Of a stretch of 64,000 nt of DNA, positions 1 to 10,390 are shown piece after piece (position 1 is the first letter of the stretch; every line of letters begins with the position of its first letter). The position numbers and the translations under genes were made by a program. The notes under the pieces were generated by a model. It was not told where the DNA came from. It ran no database searches and was given only the letters and a program-made list of their open reading frames with translations. This DNA comes from Brachypodius melanocephalos (lineage: Eukaryota > Chordata > Aves > Passeriformes > Pycnonotidae): contig VZSR01000642.1 in the NCBI GenBank assembly GCA_013398615.1, positions 583,121 to 647,120 on the forward strand. The letters are read 5' to 3'.

Positions 1-450
1 TTCCTAATGACTGGATTGTTTCAAGACTGCAGCTTAAACCCTTTCAGGAGTTGGGTTCAACATCCTCAGTAATGCATAGAGCATGAAGTCTTAAGAGTAA
101 TTAAAGAGTTTTTTAAGAAAATGAGTAAAAGAGTTTCTTAAGATTTAGAGTTTTTTAAAGTAAATGCATGAAGTTTTAAGACTTCAGCTTAAACCCTCAG
201 GAGCTGCATTAAACATCCTCAGTAATACATAGAACACGAAGTTTTAAGAGTAATTAGAGTTTTTTAAGTAAACGAGTCTTTATCATCAGTAAATGAGTAA
301 AAGAGTTTTTTAAGATTCAAAGAGTTTTTTGAGTAAATGCATGAAGTTTTAAGCCTTGAACCTTTCCAGGAGCTGGGTTGAGCATCCTCAGTAATGCACA
401 GAACTCGTTCAGGAGAGTTTGGGAGTGGTTATTTTGTCTTGCTTCCAATT
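1..450. repeat. Three-unit tandem repeat in a CRLS1 intron
   Basis: A degenerate tandem array of about 155-167 bp units. The marker CTTAAACC (or CTTGAACC) recurs at 33, 188 and 355. Each time it is followed by an AGGAG stretch, then CATCCTCAGTAAT and a CATAGA/CACAGA stretch. Between these lie AT-rich stretches with repeated GAGTTTTTTAAG and GTAAATGCATGAAG blocks. The array begins at or before the window edge and ends about 80 bp upstream of the next CRLS1 exon. It looks like a locally expanded intronic minisatellite with no coding potential. Confidence 0.8.
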
Positions 451-532
451 TTTCTGCTCTTTTTGAGTGTGTTTCACCTTTAATCATTTAGATTAAAGAT
501 TTTCACTGGCTGCTGTTGGCTTGATCTTGCAG

Positions 533-618
533 TTCCTCTGACTTCCATGATTATCCTGAGGGATGCTGCGCTCATTGCCGCGGTTTTTTACGTGCGATAC
601 AAAACTCTTTCTCCACCG
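533..618 (+). CDS. CRLS1: CRLS1 (cardiolipin synthase 1), internal exon
   Basis: Cardiolipin synthase condenses CDP-diacylglycerol with phosphatidylglycerol to give cardiolipin and CMP, in the mitochondrial inner membrane. The exon has an acceptor ending TTGCAG at 527-532 and a donor GTGAGT at 619. It supplies two bases of a split codon and then 28 codons, ending in phase 0. The peptide runs PLTSMIILRDAALIAAVFYV and then RYKTLSPP, which I recognise as the vertebrate CRLS1 segment after the catalytic region. DAALIAAVFYV is hydrophobic and fits a membrane helix. The CDP-alcohol phosphotransferase active-site motif lies in earlier exons outside the window. With the next three exons, about 110 C-terminal residues are visible, against roughly 300 in the human protein. 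The reading frame is unbroken. Confidence 0.93.
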
Positions 619-950
619 GTGAGTGCACAGCAATAAAAACGTGGAATCATCGCCAAAAAAATTAAACTAACAAGCTTTCAGCAAAGTTTTGACCCAGAGA
701 TTTGCCATCTTGATGTTTTTTAGATGGTTTTTTTTTGCCAGATAGATTCCTGAGCAGAGCCATGTTAATAAAATACGGTTTGTGGAGATAAGTCAGAGCT
801 ACTGATAACTTTTTTTCCTGTGTGTGATGTGTAATAATTAATCTTACAAAAGAGCAGTGTGATTTTTTTAGTGCCTTTTCTTTATCATGGGAAGAGGTAC
901 ATCAAACTGAATGTACAATTGAATTTTTTTTCTCTTTTCTCCCCCAACAG
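619..950 (+). other. CRLS1 intron (332 bp)
   Basis: AT-rich intron bounded by GT at 619 and a polypyrimidine tract ending CAACAG at 950. I see no repeat or other gene in it. Confidence 0.85.
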
Positions 951-1019
951 AGAACATTGAGTAGGTATTTTAACCCCTGTTATGCTACTGCACAGTTAAA
1001 ACCAACGTTCATTAGCAAG
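951..1019 (+). CDS. CRLS1: CRLS1, internal exon (23 codons)
   Basis: Exactly 69 bases, phase 0 at both ends, between CAACAG and GTAAGA. It encodes RTLSRYFNPCYATAQLKPTF followed by ISK, the strongly conserved CRLS1 segment between two membrane stretches. The tyrosine- and proline-rich, basic character fits the loop that follows the membrane helix of the preceding exon. The frame is intact and joins directly to both neighbouring exons. Confidence 0.95.
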
Positions 1020-1331
1020 GTAAGAGCAGCCACTCATTGCAAAAGGCAACTTGGGGCATTGTGTGGTTTGGAGGGTGGGGATAATTTACCACTACTGCTG
1101 AGTAGAGTTTCAAAATAGTGCCAACTGTGCACAGATCCTGAAAGGTTTTCAGCTGTACTCTGTCAGAGCACGTGCTGATTTTGAGAGAGTAAGATGCTTC
1201 ATTTTAAGAAGGTTTCTAGATAAATTTTCTTCATGCAGACTAATCCTTAGGGCAGCAATAAAAGCGTGTGTTGGTATTCCTTGCCCTGTACTTATCCCTG
1301 TTGCTCATAGTTCCTGTTTTGCTTTTCTCAG
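1020..1331 (+). other. CRLS1 intron (312 bp)
   Basis: Short intron from GTAAGA at 1020 to TTCTCAG at 1331. No repeat or other feature is seen. Confidence 0.85.
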
Positions 1332-1423
1332 ATGAACACAGCAGTTCAGCTGGTTTTGGTGGCAGCTTCTTTAGCAGCTCCTGTTTTCAATTATGTGGAC
1401 AGCATATATCTGCAAACATTATG
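1332..1423 (+). CDS. CRLS1: CRLS1, penultimate coding exon
   Basis: 92 bases between TTCTCAG and GTAACT, entering in phase 0 and leaving two bases (TG) of a tryptophan codon. It encodes MNTAVQLVLVAASLAAPVFN and then YVDSIYLQTL(W). The AVQLVLVAASLAAPVF stretch is a clear hydrophobic membrane helix, as expected for an integral inner-membrane enzyme. The initial ATG is an internal codon, because it follows the lysine that ends the previous exon. Confidence 0.95.
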
Positions 1424-2679
1424 GTAACTAATATCTTTATTTATTTATTTATTCTTGCCAGATAATTTAATGTGCTCCTAAAAAAATGGTAATCGAGATC
1501 AATTTGTGTGGGACAAAAAAAGTGTGCCCAGAAGATGTAATAAGCCCATATGCCTGAATTTTTACATTTTTTGGTTTTAAATGACACCAGAGCTAGATAC
1601 TTAATTTGCTATACAAGCAAAAGGTGGTCACATGAAGCTAGTTAAGATCCAGGAATAATAGCTTAGAAAGAAGTCTTTGGAGTAGGCATGGTGTGTACAC
1701 AGGCAAAACATAAATTCAGAAAGGAACAGGGAGAAAGGCTGTGTGGATTCCTCATTTGTTCATGTCATAAGTGTCCTTGAGAAAGTAACCTTGGGAGCAG
1801 TAAAAATAGCCATTCTTGTTTTTGCTTTATACTGTACCGTTACAAGTACAGCTATTTTTCCTGACCTGTTATGCCAGAATTACTTAGTAATTTAGTTTAA
1901 AGTAGTGCAAAATCCAGTGTTACTTGTCTTCCAGGGAAATAAAGAACCCAACCAAACCAAAGTAACCAAAACCACCAACCCCAAACCAAGAAACATTTAA
2001 GGAGCTGTGAATGAACCTTGATCTTAACAGTCTGTGGTTTTTTTATCCTGGTGCTAAAACAAAATGTAGAGTTGCCTCTGGGTGTAATTTGCTCTGTGAA
2101 CACTCTCAGAAACTCCCTGGCAGAGTGCTCAGGGAGGGCAGTGGGGAGCAGAGGGGCAGGCAGGGCTGTGGCAGTGACTCCCACCTCAGAGGTGCTGCCA
2201 GCCTTTCACACAGAGCTCATTTGAGGATATCTGTGGTCTGGGAAGGAAAGAAAACAGGCTGAAGCAGGAACTTGTTCTTAAGGTTTGGAACTTGGTGAAA
2301 ATGTTCAAGTCTTGAGTGATTTGAATGCTCCCTGTCCACGCTACCAAGGAATAGTTTCTCACACCTGTCAGTTCTCAAGCTGGTGAAAGTTACCTAGGCT
2401 GCAAATGCTGAATATTTTGTTTTCCCTTCTCTAAAACAAGTGCCAGTGTGGTGAAAATTTCTCCTGGTGTGCAGTTACACTGAAGCATGCTGCTTACCAC
2501 TGGATGGCAGAGCCTTTGTTTACCTAATCCTCCCCACAGCACTGAATTTCAGCTCATAAGCTGTAAGCTTTTTGTGGAGCACAGTTCCTGACTGTGTAGT
2601 TAAAAACAGATGCAAAAAAAAAAAAAAGCCACTTTTTATGTTAAACCGTGTAACTTACAGGAACTCTTTTTCCCCACAG
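1424..2679 (+). other. CRLS1 last intron (1256 bp)
   Basis: Bounded by GTAACT and TTCCCCACAG. It holds short A-rich runs (for example 2612-2626) and an A/C-rich stretch at 1921-2000. No interspersed repeat or gene is recognised. Confidence 0.8.
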
Positions 2680-2767
2680 GTGCATCACAGCTTTCACAAC
2701 GGTGACATCTGCCTACAGCTATTACCACTATGGCAGAAAAACTGTCCAGGTGATCAAGAACAAGTGA
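2680..2767 (+). CDS. CRLS1: CRLS1, terminal coding exon
   Basis: The first base completes the tryptophan codon begun at 1422. The exon then encodes CITAFTTVTSAYSYYHYGRK and TVQVIKNK, with stop TGA at 2765-2767. The SAYSYYHYGRKTVQVIK tail is characteristic of vertebrate CRLS1. The WCITAFTTVTSAY stretch forms the last hydrophobic segment and the basic tail would lie outside the membrane. The acceptor is a good polypyrimidine-CACAG. There is no frameshift or premature stop. Confidence 0.95.
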
Positions 2768-3040
2768 GGTGGTTCACTTTTATCACCCCATAATCCAAGG
2801 TGAAGTGTTCCTGGAAGGGCAGGAAGGTGCTGTGCCCCCAGAGGTGGTGGTGTTGCAGCTGAGTTTTGGATCAAAGCACTCTTTGTTTTTCTGCTTGAAC
2901 CATGGCATCACAATGAAGGTGAAATTTTGAACATGTACTGTGTATATATGTAGAGAGAGACTTTTCAATGTATTTTTAATTTCTTTAAAAAATGAGGTTG
3001 TTTACAAAAACAAATAAATGACATTCTTAAAAAGATGGGT
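2768..3040 (+). terminator. CRLS1: CRLS1 3' UTR and poly(A) signal
   Basis: A canonical AATAAA lies at 3013-3018, about 245 bases after the stop. It is followed by a GT-rich downstream stretch around 3033-3058, as expected for cleavage near 3035-3040. Longer 3' UTR isoforms cannot be excluded from sequence. Confidence 0.75.
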
Positions 3041-3718
3041 TGCCTGTTGCTGCCCTGTGCATTCTGAGTAATTTTGTGCTGGTTTTGAAGTCAGGACACA
3101 CACTTCACACCAGATGTGCTTTGCAAGACCCTGAGCACGCTGACATCTGAGAAGAAAAAGCAATTCCAAGAACAAATTTGTCTTTGTGCCTCAGCCTAAG
3201 TCAATCAACCAGCACTGCTTGTTAATGACACACCTCAGGTTGCAACAGAAGAAAGCATTTCTTCGAGGGACAACATCTTCAGAAATTCCAAGCAGAGAGA
3301 AATTTTGGTTTATATTCCATGGGTGATACAGATGAGCCATGAAGAGTTCCCACCCTGTTCCTTTTTCTTGTTAAACATGAGCAATGGTGAGCTGTACTCT
3401 GACTTTTTGAGGAAGGTCAAGCAGTGCTGTGAGGAGCCTGCACCCAAATGGAGTAAAGTTTCTCATCCTATATGTTGATCACAAATCAGTTGATCATAAA
3501 TTTGTATTTTCTGTTTGTGAGCAACATGACTTTTCTTTTTGTCATAAGTAAGAGTGCAACTGTGAAGGGTTTCGATGACTGGAATCAGGAGGTGAATAAT
3601 AGCACTGTTTTATCATTTGTATTAATAATTGTGTTAATATCGTGTTATGTGCAAAGAAAACTTTCTGTAGGCACCTCTTTGGAGAGCACACAGACTCTTG
3701 TGATAGTGTGTTTGTAAA
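3041..3718. other. CRLS1-COMMD1 intergenic DNA, proximal part
   Basis: Mostly AT-rich unique sequence with no recognisable gene. An 81-codon open frame at 3472-3717 is hydrophobic but resembles nothing I know, and it ends at the tandem duplication. Confidence 0.7.
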
Positions 3719-4200
3719 TACAAAGCATTTTCATGCTTTTTTAATATTGAAACCTGTATAAAATGGTGCACAGAGAAAGCCCTTGATCTTCATTTTAACT
3801 GGCTCTGTTTTGTCCTCAGCCCTGCAAAGTATAAAGGGCAAAGCCTGTAAAATTTTCCTTAAAATACATGAGTAGTGGAACATTTTCTGTGAGAAAACAG
3901 TTCAGAAAGTGGACAGTTATTGTACTCAGTCAGGTGCTTGCTGTCGGGTTCTGGTTAATGTATACAAAGCATTTTAATGCTTTTTTTTCTGTATTGAAAC
4001 CTGTATAAAATGGTGCACAGAGAAAACACTTGATCTGACCCCGTTTTGTCCTCAACCCTGCATCTCAGCAAAGGATAGAGGGCAAAGCCTGTGAAAGTTT
4101 AAAATACATGAATAGTGGAGCATTTTCAGTGAGAAAACCGTTCAGAAAGTGGGCATTTATTGTCCTCAGGTGTGTGCTTGCTGTGCGGTTCTAGTTCACG
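3719..4200. repeat. 244-bp tandem duplication abutting the COMMD1 promoter
   Basis: Two head-to-tail copies: 3719-3962 and 3963 to about 4200. Both begin TACAAAGCATTTT. Both contain CCTGTATAAAATGGTGCACA (3754 and 4001), AGGGCAAAGCCTGT, AAAATACATGA, AGTGGA, GAGAAAAC and GTTCAGAAAGTG, and both finish in GTGCTTGCTGT followed by GGTTCT. They differ by scattered substitutions and small indels, so the duplication is not very recent. Each copy has a TATAAAA (3757-3763 and 4004-4010). The second copy ends where the CpG-rich COMMD1 promoter starts. Confidence 0.9.
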
Positions 4201-4271
4201 CGTTTCGCGCTCGCTTGGGGAGCGTTTGTGGCCCCGCGCGGCCGCCGTACCCCGGGCACGCCCTGCTCGCC
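4196..4271 (+). promoter_or_regulatory. COMMD1: COMMD1 CpG-rich promoter and 5' UTR
   Basis: Composition switches abruptly at about 4198 from AT-rich to CpG-dense DNA (CGCGTTTCGCGCTCGC, CCCCGCGCGGCCGCCG). The CpG-rich stretch continues through exon 1 to about 4580. No TATA box lies at a usual distance from the ATG, which fits a housekeeping CpG-island promoter. The exact start site cannot be placed from sequence. Confidence 0.7.
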
Positions 4272-4457
4272 ATGGCGGCGCCTGAGCCGCAGCCGGAGGG
4301 CTGCCGGTCCCTGAGCGCGCTGCTGAGCGGCATCGCCCAGGCCGCCTTCCACGGCAACGCCGGCATCACCGAGGAGCTGCTGCGCGCCCAGCTCTACCCC
4401 GAGACGCCGCCGGAGGAGTTCCGAGCTCTGCGGGCCAAGATGGGCGGCCTCCTGCAG
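4272..4457 (+). CDS. COMMD1: COMMD1 (COMM domain-containing protein 1), exon 1
   Basis: COMMD1 (MURR1) is a cytosolic and endosomal adaptor. It belongs to the Commander (CCC/Retriever) complex, supports recycling of cargo including copper ATPases, and limits NF-kB by promoting RelA ubiquitination. This exon encodes residues 1-62, including FHGNAGITEELLRAQLYPET and PPEEFRALRAKMGGLLQ, which I recognise as the conserved helical N-domain. The ATG at 4272 is chosen because it gives a 191-residue protein (human 190) and has G at -3 and G at +4. The frame stays open upstream to a GTG at 4149, but there is no upstream ATG in that stretch. The donor is CAG|GTACCG, phase 0. Residues 1-12 are alanine- and proline-rich and diverge from mammals, as is common for this end. 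Confidence 0.95.
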
Positions 4458-4627
4458 GTACCGGCGGTGGGGAAGGGGCCGCGGTCTGAGGGAAGCCGCT
4501 CCAGCGATCTCACTCCCGCCGGGTGTCCGCGCTGCCCTGCCCAGCCCAGCCCGCGGGGACGCCTCCGAGTGTCCGACACCTCCATCCCTGAGCGGGCACA
4601 GCCGAGGGAATGGCCTGAGGCCCTGTC
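4458..4627 (+). other. Start of COMMD1 intron 1, GC-rich
   Basis: GC-rich continuation of the CpG island into intron 1. It fades into CR1-derived sequence at about 4628. Confidence 0.7.
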
Positions 4628-4811
4628 GGGAGGTTTAGGTTGGATATTAGGAAAAGGTTCTTCATCCAGGGAGTGGTTGGGCACTGGAACAGGCTCCCCA
4701 GGGCAGTGGTCACAGCCCCAGCCTGGCAGAGCTCAAGAGGTGTTTTTTGTGGTGATGCTCTCAAGCACAGGGTGTGGCTCCTGGGGTGTTCCGGGCAGGG
4801 CAGGACTCGAC
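4628..4811 (+). mobile_element. CR1 LINE 3' fragment, interrupted by an LTR
   Basis: The sequence matches the remembered 3' region of avian CR1: GGTTGGATATTAGGAAAAGG, then TTCTTCA, GGCACTGGAACAGGCT, CCCAGGGCAGTGGT, and a GATGCTCTCAAGCACAGGGT to GGGCAGGGC block. It stops at GGACTCGA, just short of where a CR1 tail would read GATGATCC. The LTR-like element begins there, so the LTR appears to have inserted into the CR1 3' end. Confidence 0.8.
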
Positions 4812-4974
4812 TGATGCCTTGGGAAGGCTGAGCTGGAACAGAGACTGGACAGAGCTGGAGAATAAAGCAGGGATTTATTGAGAGGCCTCCAGGATCCACC
4901 TTGGGCAGGACAGGGCCTGATCAAGGCTACATCCAAGGTGGGCTAAGAATGGTCACAAAATGGACAAACGGTCA
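4812..4974 (-). mobile_element. LTR family A, copy 1 (broken by gap)
   Basis: Begins TGATGCCTTGGGAAGGC and matches the first 160 bases of the copy at 31497 and the reverse complement of the end of the copy at 10391-10834. Sense orientation is minus, judged by the AATAAA and TATA positions in the complete copy. The sequence runs into the 100-N gap at GGACAAACGGTCA, so the rest of the LTR is missing. DNA after the gap does not look like this family. A full-length endogenous retroviral insertion could be hidden in the gap. Confidence 0.8.
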
Positions 4975-5074
4975 NNNNNNNNNNNNNNNNNNNNNNNNNN
5001 NNNNNNNNNNNNNNNNNNNNNNNNNNNNNNNNNNNNNNNNNNNNNNNNNNNNNNNNNNNNNNNNNNNNNNNNNN
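4975..5074. other. Assembly gap (100 N)
   Basis: Exactly 100 N, a conventional placeholder for a gap of unknown length. It lies inside an LTR copy. Confidence 0.98.
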
Positions 5075-8000
5075 AGATTTCTTGTGTGGAATATCCTGGA
5101 AGGCGAAACAAAGCCCTAGGAAGGCTGGCCCTGGAGAACCATACGATTTCAATGTTGTTCTGTTAATTGTTTTTTGCTCTTTACCTTCATCCTTCCCAGC
5201 CTCCTGTCCCTTAAGGCTGCAGAACATTGAGAAACTGGGAGGGATCAACTTCTGGAAATTTTGGGGTTTTTTCAAAGGTTATTTCCTCCTGATTAAAACA
5301 CTACATTTGTCTGCTCCTTACATAAGTTTAATTTATTAAATATTTATTAATTTATGAAGTATTAGTCCACCGGTCACAGTTCCTTTCCATGCAGAGCAAT
5401 CCCACTTTTTTCCTTTTGGTGGCAGTAACCTCTTGCATTTATTGAAGGAGATCCTTTGCTGCTGGGTTTGAAGTGTCTCCCTTCACTCTTCTGCTTTGGA
5501 ACAAACTTTACATAGACTAAATAATAATAATAAAAGTTTCAGCATGAGGAGTAGAAATATTTTATTATATTTGATTTACGAGTTGTTTTGTTTGGGTTTG
5601 GGGGTTATTTTTCACAAATACTGGGGAAATTACCATCTGTAATAAATACCCTGGAATGTGTGAGGTAGATTAGATTTGCAATTGTGCCTGCATCTAATAA
5701 CTAAAAAGAAAATCTTTTAAGCAAGCTCATTCTTTTTGATTCAGGGAAAAAGAAACATGTTGTCCTTATTTTCTGCCCAAAAATGTGTCTTTTGTAGTGT
5801 TACACATTTCACTCCAGTGAATGACTGAGCTTATAATGGATAATTCTATTTGTTATTGGGCCAGGTGAAAATGTATTAATAACTTGGCACAGAATTTTGT
5901 GAGGGAGGGAATGTCTATAGTGTTATAATAGGACATACATGAGAAAATTATTATTATCTGAATTGATGTTTGCCTGGAACAACTAAATAAAAATCCTAGC
6001 TTTTTTTAATTTAGCAAAACACCACTATTATGTAGCTGACTAATCTGAACACAGCTCAGTTGCCAGGTCACCATTTTCTCATACAAACTCTAATCCCACA
6101 GTTATTGCTTTTTTTTCCCCTTTTTTCCCCCGTTATCAGCATTGTCTTAGAAGGGTAGAAAGTGTAATGTTTACTGGAACTAGCACCTGCTGTATTGCAG
6201 CGATGAAAATGTGCATGGGCGCTATCCCAAAGCGTTTTTACTGCTTTTAATGCGAGTTATTGCAGCTTTTATGTTGGTGTACGTGTGGTCCCTTCACAAG
6301 GAGCTTCACAGCTGACAGGTCACGTAAAATACCTGAAAACAATGAAGTGGAGAGGAAGGTTGGGTGCAGAACATTGCCAGGAGTGATAAGATCAGTGCTC
6401 CACTGCCTGGAGCAGCAATTTGTTGCTTAGGTATGTCAGCTAGAAAGAACAATGTGCCTGCATCGCTACAGATTTTTTTTTTTTTTTTTTAACGACTTTT
6501 TCCTGATTTCTCAAATTGCAGAAGTTGGGATTTGTGGTGTTAAAGCCTCTCATATTCGCAGCGTTGTTTTCACTGTGCTGTGATTCCTGAGGAGATGTGT
6601 GGGAGGTGGTGGTACTGCTGGTGGCTGTGCGGTTTGGAGGTGATGGTGTTCATCAGTTGTTTTAAACAGCAGGGTGTGAACAAGGAGCCTGGGCATTCCA
6701 AACCTCAGCTACAACTGCAGATCCTCGAGGCAGACAGGAACAGAAGGGCTCCCTCATTGTGACGTCGTTCATTTAATGGTATTTTCTGTAAATCACGTGT
6801 GAGACACAGAGCCTCAATCCATTTGGGATTGTGAAGTGCTGATACTCTGTGACTGTACTCGTTGAAAATGGCTCACCTGAAGTTTAATGGTTTACCTGAC
6901 CTTTTGCAGTGCCTTTTTTTTTTTTTGCCCTTTTTTTTTTTAATGTTAGCCACAGAAAAGTGGTAAATTAAAGAAACATCACCAGATCTGAGTCACTGAT
7001 CTAGAAGAGGTGTGGTAGGCTCTGTATTGCCCAAACAAGAAGCAAATCTCTCTCTTGTGATTAAAATGTTGATTATAACTCTGCAAGCAGAGGTCTGGTT
7101 GCTTTGCCCCGGTTGTGGAGGTTGGTGCTGCCTGTGTGTTTCTAGAGCAGGCAGCTCAGTGCTGGCTAATGCCTCACACGCCTCTGAGTTTTAGAATGCC
7201 CCACTGCATTTAAATCTGCTAATTGCCGGTTAATGGACTTCCAGACCAGCGAGCTGCTGGGAAAGGTGGATTCCCTGGTGGTAGCAGTGCTTCATGTCCT
7301 GCTGATTGCCCCTTTCCCATCTCGATGGGTGGTTTAGTTTGTTGCTTTTGTAGGACTTCAGCAAGTACGTGGCATTTTCATCATTAATGACACCATTTCT
7401 CATTTAAAAACCCCAAACCCTAGAGGTGTGATTACCTAAATTACACGTGTGTGTGTGTCTGTGATCAGGATATTCTGTGTGTATAGGGGTGTGTGTGCAC
7501 ACAAACACTCTCATGCACAGAAAGGGAAATCCATTGATTATGCCGAAATTCATTATTCCGACCTGATCCCCACAGTGCTTCTCGTGACCTTAACAAGAGT
7601 CTGCTCTGCTTGAAGAACAGGGAGTCACATCTTGCCTTTGAAGGTCATTATTGCAAATTAAGTGCTTCTGCTCTGGTTAATTAGTATTCATCAAACACAT
7701 GATGTATGGAATATATCTGAAAAGGGAGAAGGACTCCCTTAGGCTTCACGTGGAGTTTCATGCCTTTATTTCAGTCCCACTAAGGCTCCATTCCCTCTTC
7801 CCCAGAGTGTGTGAGGTAATGAAACTCAGTGCCATCATCTCACAGCACTGGTGATTTTCTGGGCTACTTTGAGTTGTCTTTCCTCTTTTAAACGTGGGGC
7901 TCTGAAAAGGGGAGAACTTGAGCTGTCTCATCTTCAATTTGATGCATAAAGAAAGACTAAAAGGAAAGGAAAGGCTCAACGCTGAAATTTTGTTCATTTT

Positions 8001-10390
8001 TATTATATGGTACTCTAAAAATGGTGTCTCTTACAACTGGTGTGAAGGAAGATTAGTTCTTGCTTGCTCCAGGAGCCAACTGATGGTGTCAAGGAAATAA
8101 AAATATTGATTTGAACTTTACTGGTCTCATGTAGGCTGCCACACAGCTGAGCAGATAATAGACCTTTCTTTCTTTCTTTCTTTCCTTTTTTTCTTTCTTT
8201 CCTTCTTGCTTTCTTTCTTCAGAGACAGTGGTTAACACATTGACTAACACTCTGTCAAAGATGCAGGAGCTGTGGCTATGTGTTTGAGCCAGTGAAGTTC
8301 ACAGCTAGTGTATGAAAGGGAAATTAGGATGACACTTACAACTCAACCTTTTTTACAAGCTGAGCATCTGAAATTCTTCATTCCTTGTAACACTCAATCT
8401 TGGGATGATGTCATTTAGATTTTTAACTGTGCTAGTGTGTAGCAAATGGGTACAGTACATCCAACAACTTATTAAGAAGAAAAGAAATGCAGGCAAGACC
8501 AAAAATTTTGTATGGTATGGCAAGAATCTGCTTGTATGGCTAGAATTATTGCAGTTTGAGGCTTGTACTCTGGATTTCTTCACCTCTGGTGACCAAATAT
8601 GATGGAGCCTGACTTCTTCAAGGCGTCTTCGTTTGGTTGACCTTTGTTTTTCAATAGTTTGGGATTAGCTGCAGCTTCCTAGGAGGGCTCCAAGGTCACC
8701 CCTGGGGGATGATTTCTTTTCTAACAAAGTGAATTGAGTGACTTTCTTTAAAGGCAGGGCCTAAAATACCTAGGTTTTAATTCTGTAATTATCATTATAA
8801 GTGTATGCTTTTACACTATGGATTTCAAGAAGAGGATTTCATTTATAGAGTAGCAAAGAATGAGTGGATGGCCTCCATTGTGAAAGATTAAGAGTTCATT
8901 ATTGGGAAAACCAAACTGGCTTGGTTGGTTGGTTTGTTTTGTGTGGTTGTTTTTGTTGTGGTTGTTTTTGTTTTGGTCGGTTGGTTGTTTGTTTTGAGGG
9001 GAAGGCATTTTTGTTTTGTATTCTCAATACCTGAAGCTTAAGCACGGTAGTTTTCCATAATTTTGTACCATTGTATTTACCAGTCATAAACAAGGAAATG
9101 GAATCTTCCTTTGCTTATTTTAGCCATCCAACGATTTAAAAATTGGATTGTTCGAACAAAGTAAGTGGGACTTGCCTTTTGCTTTGTTCACAATGCACGA
9201 GCACCTGGTTCTAGTCAATAGCCCAAGATCTAATTCAGAGTATTCTACCTTTTATAAAGTTGGTAGTTTTAGAATTAAAACTACCCTCCCTCCTCATTCT
9301 CAGTTCCCAGTGGAGTTCAGTATCAGTTTATCTGCTGTGCTTGAGGACTGCAGGTTTAATTTTTAAAGGTGACAGTGACCCTATGGAATGCAATTTTTGG
9401 AATGCATTTTTTTTATTCCTCTAATTCTTTGATATATTCTCTATTTACTTCTTTACAATGCTGGTTTATATGTGATTTCATGTAAGTAAAAAGAGACTGC
9501 AACAATCTCATGAAAACAAGACATAAAACATACTGTTCGGAGAAAATGTGAAATAGTAGCCAACTTGTCCAAACAGTTTTTAGCCTTAAGTGTTTTCCTA
9601 ACTATTTTAAAAATATTTTTGTAATCATGTCATTGTGCAGATGTTAATACATTTCCAAAAGCATGTTTTTTCACATCTCTCTCTCTTTTCCCTAACAATA
9701 AAAAGTGGCAAATATAGTTTGAGCAAGTTCTGTGGGGTTTTTTTCCCAAATAAGGTTAGATTTTTTTTTTCTGCTTGAGATGTTTTGGGATCTCTGCCAA
9801 AAGATTTCTACCTCAGCTTGGTCAGTAGTTTCTCCTTCCCTTTCTTTGCAGTCTCTGAACTGTGATGCCAGGATTATGAAATGTGTTTTGAAGACACACG
9901 CAGACAGTGAAGTAGTATCTGTGTGAAAGGCAAGTAATCAACAGACATTTTTACTCCTTGTCTGACATTTATACACGGCTTTGTTGTCTCTCCTCAGACT
10001 GTCACATCAGATGTGCTGTTCTGTCAGACTCTTTTTGCCATTTCTGGTTCAAAAGTAGTTTTTATTCTCTTCTGACAAGCTGGTTTTGTAAGTACCTTTT
10101 AGTTTTACACAGTCACACATGGCAGAAATATTTTATGTGCTTGGATTAGTGGTGATTCCTTTTTTATTTTTTCATTTAGCTCAACTTTTTAACACTTTTG
10201 AAGTGAGAAAAATGTTTGTAACTCGCTTTTTATGTCAAAGGTAAAATGGTACATTTACGATTTACATTTGCTTGGCAAGGAGAGTGTTTGTTCATTTTAT
10301 GACATGTTAAGAAATCTATAAAAAAATCTCATAACGAACAGAAACCTGATGGCTTGGCCAGCTCTGCTGATAGAGAACCACCCTCTCTGG
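5075..10390. other. COMMD1 intron 1, left segment
   Basis: No gene is recognised. AT-rich unique sequence with simple runs: a TAATAATAATAA stretch near 5520, T-tracts near 6471 and 6910, a short TG run near 7446, a CTTT array at 8163-8220 and a G/T-rich TTGG/TTG stretch at 8919-8999. All open frames are short and lack domain or splice context. Confidence 0.7.
8163..8220. repeat. Imperfect (CTTT)n microsatellite
   Basis: Pyrimidine-only CTTT repeats with T-run interruptions across about 58 bp. Confidence 0.9.

Noticed and set aside
3472..3717. 81-codon hydrophobic open frame between CRLS1 and COMMD1
   Set aside because: AT-rich DNA readily yields such frames. It resembles no known protein and its end falls in the tandem duplication.
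4149..4814. A 221-codon single-exon gene covering COMMD1 exon 1
   Set aside because: Its first codon is GTG, it reads through the exon 1 donor into intron 1 and CR1 sequence, and only residues from the ATG at 4272 to the donor at 4458 match COMMD1.
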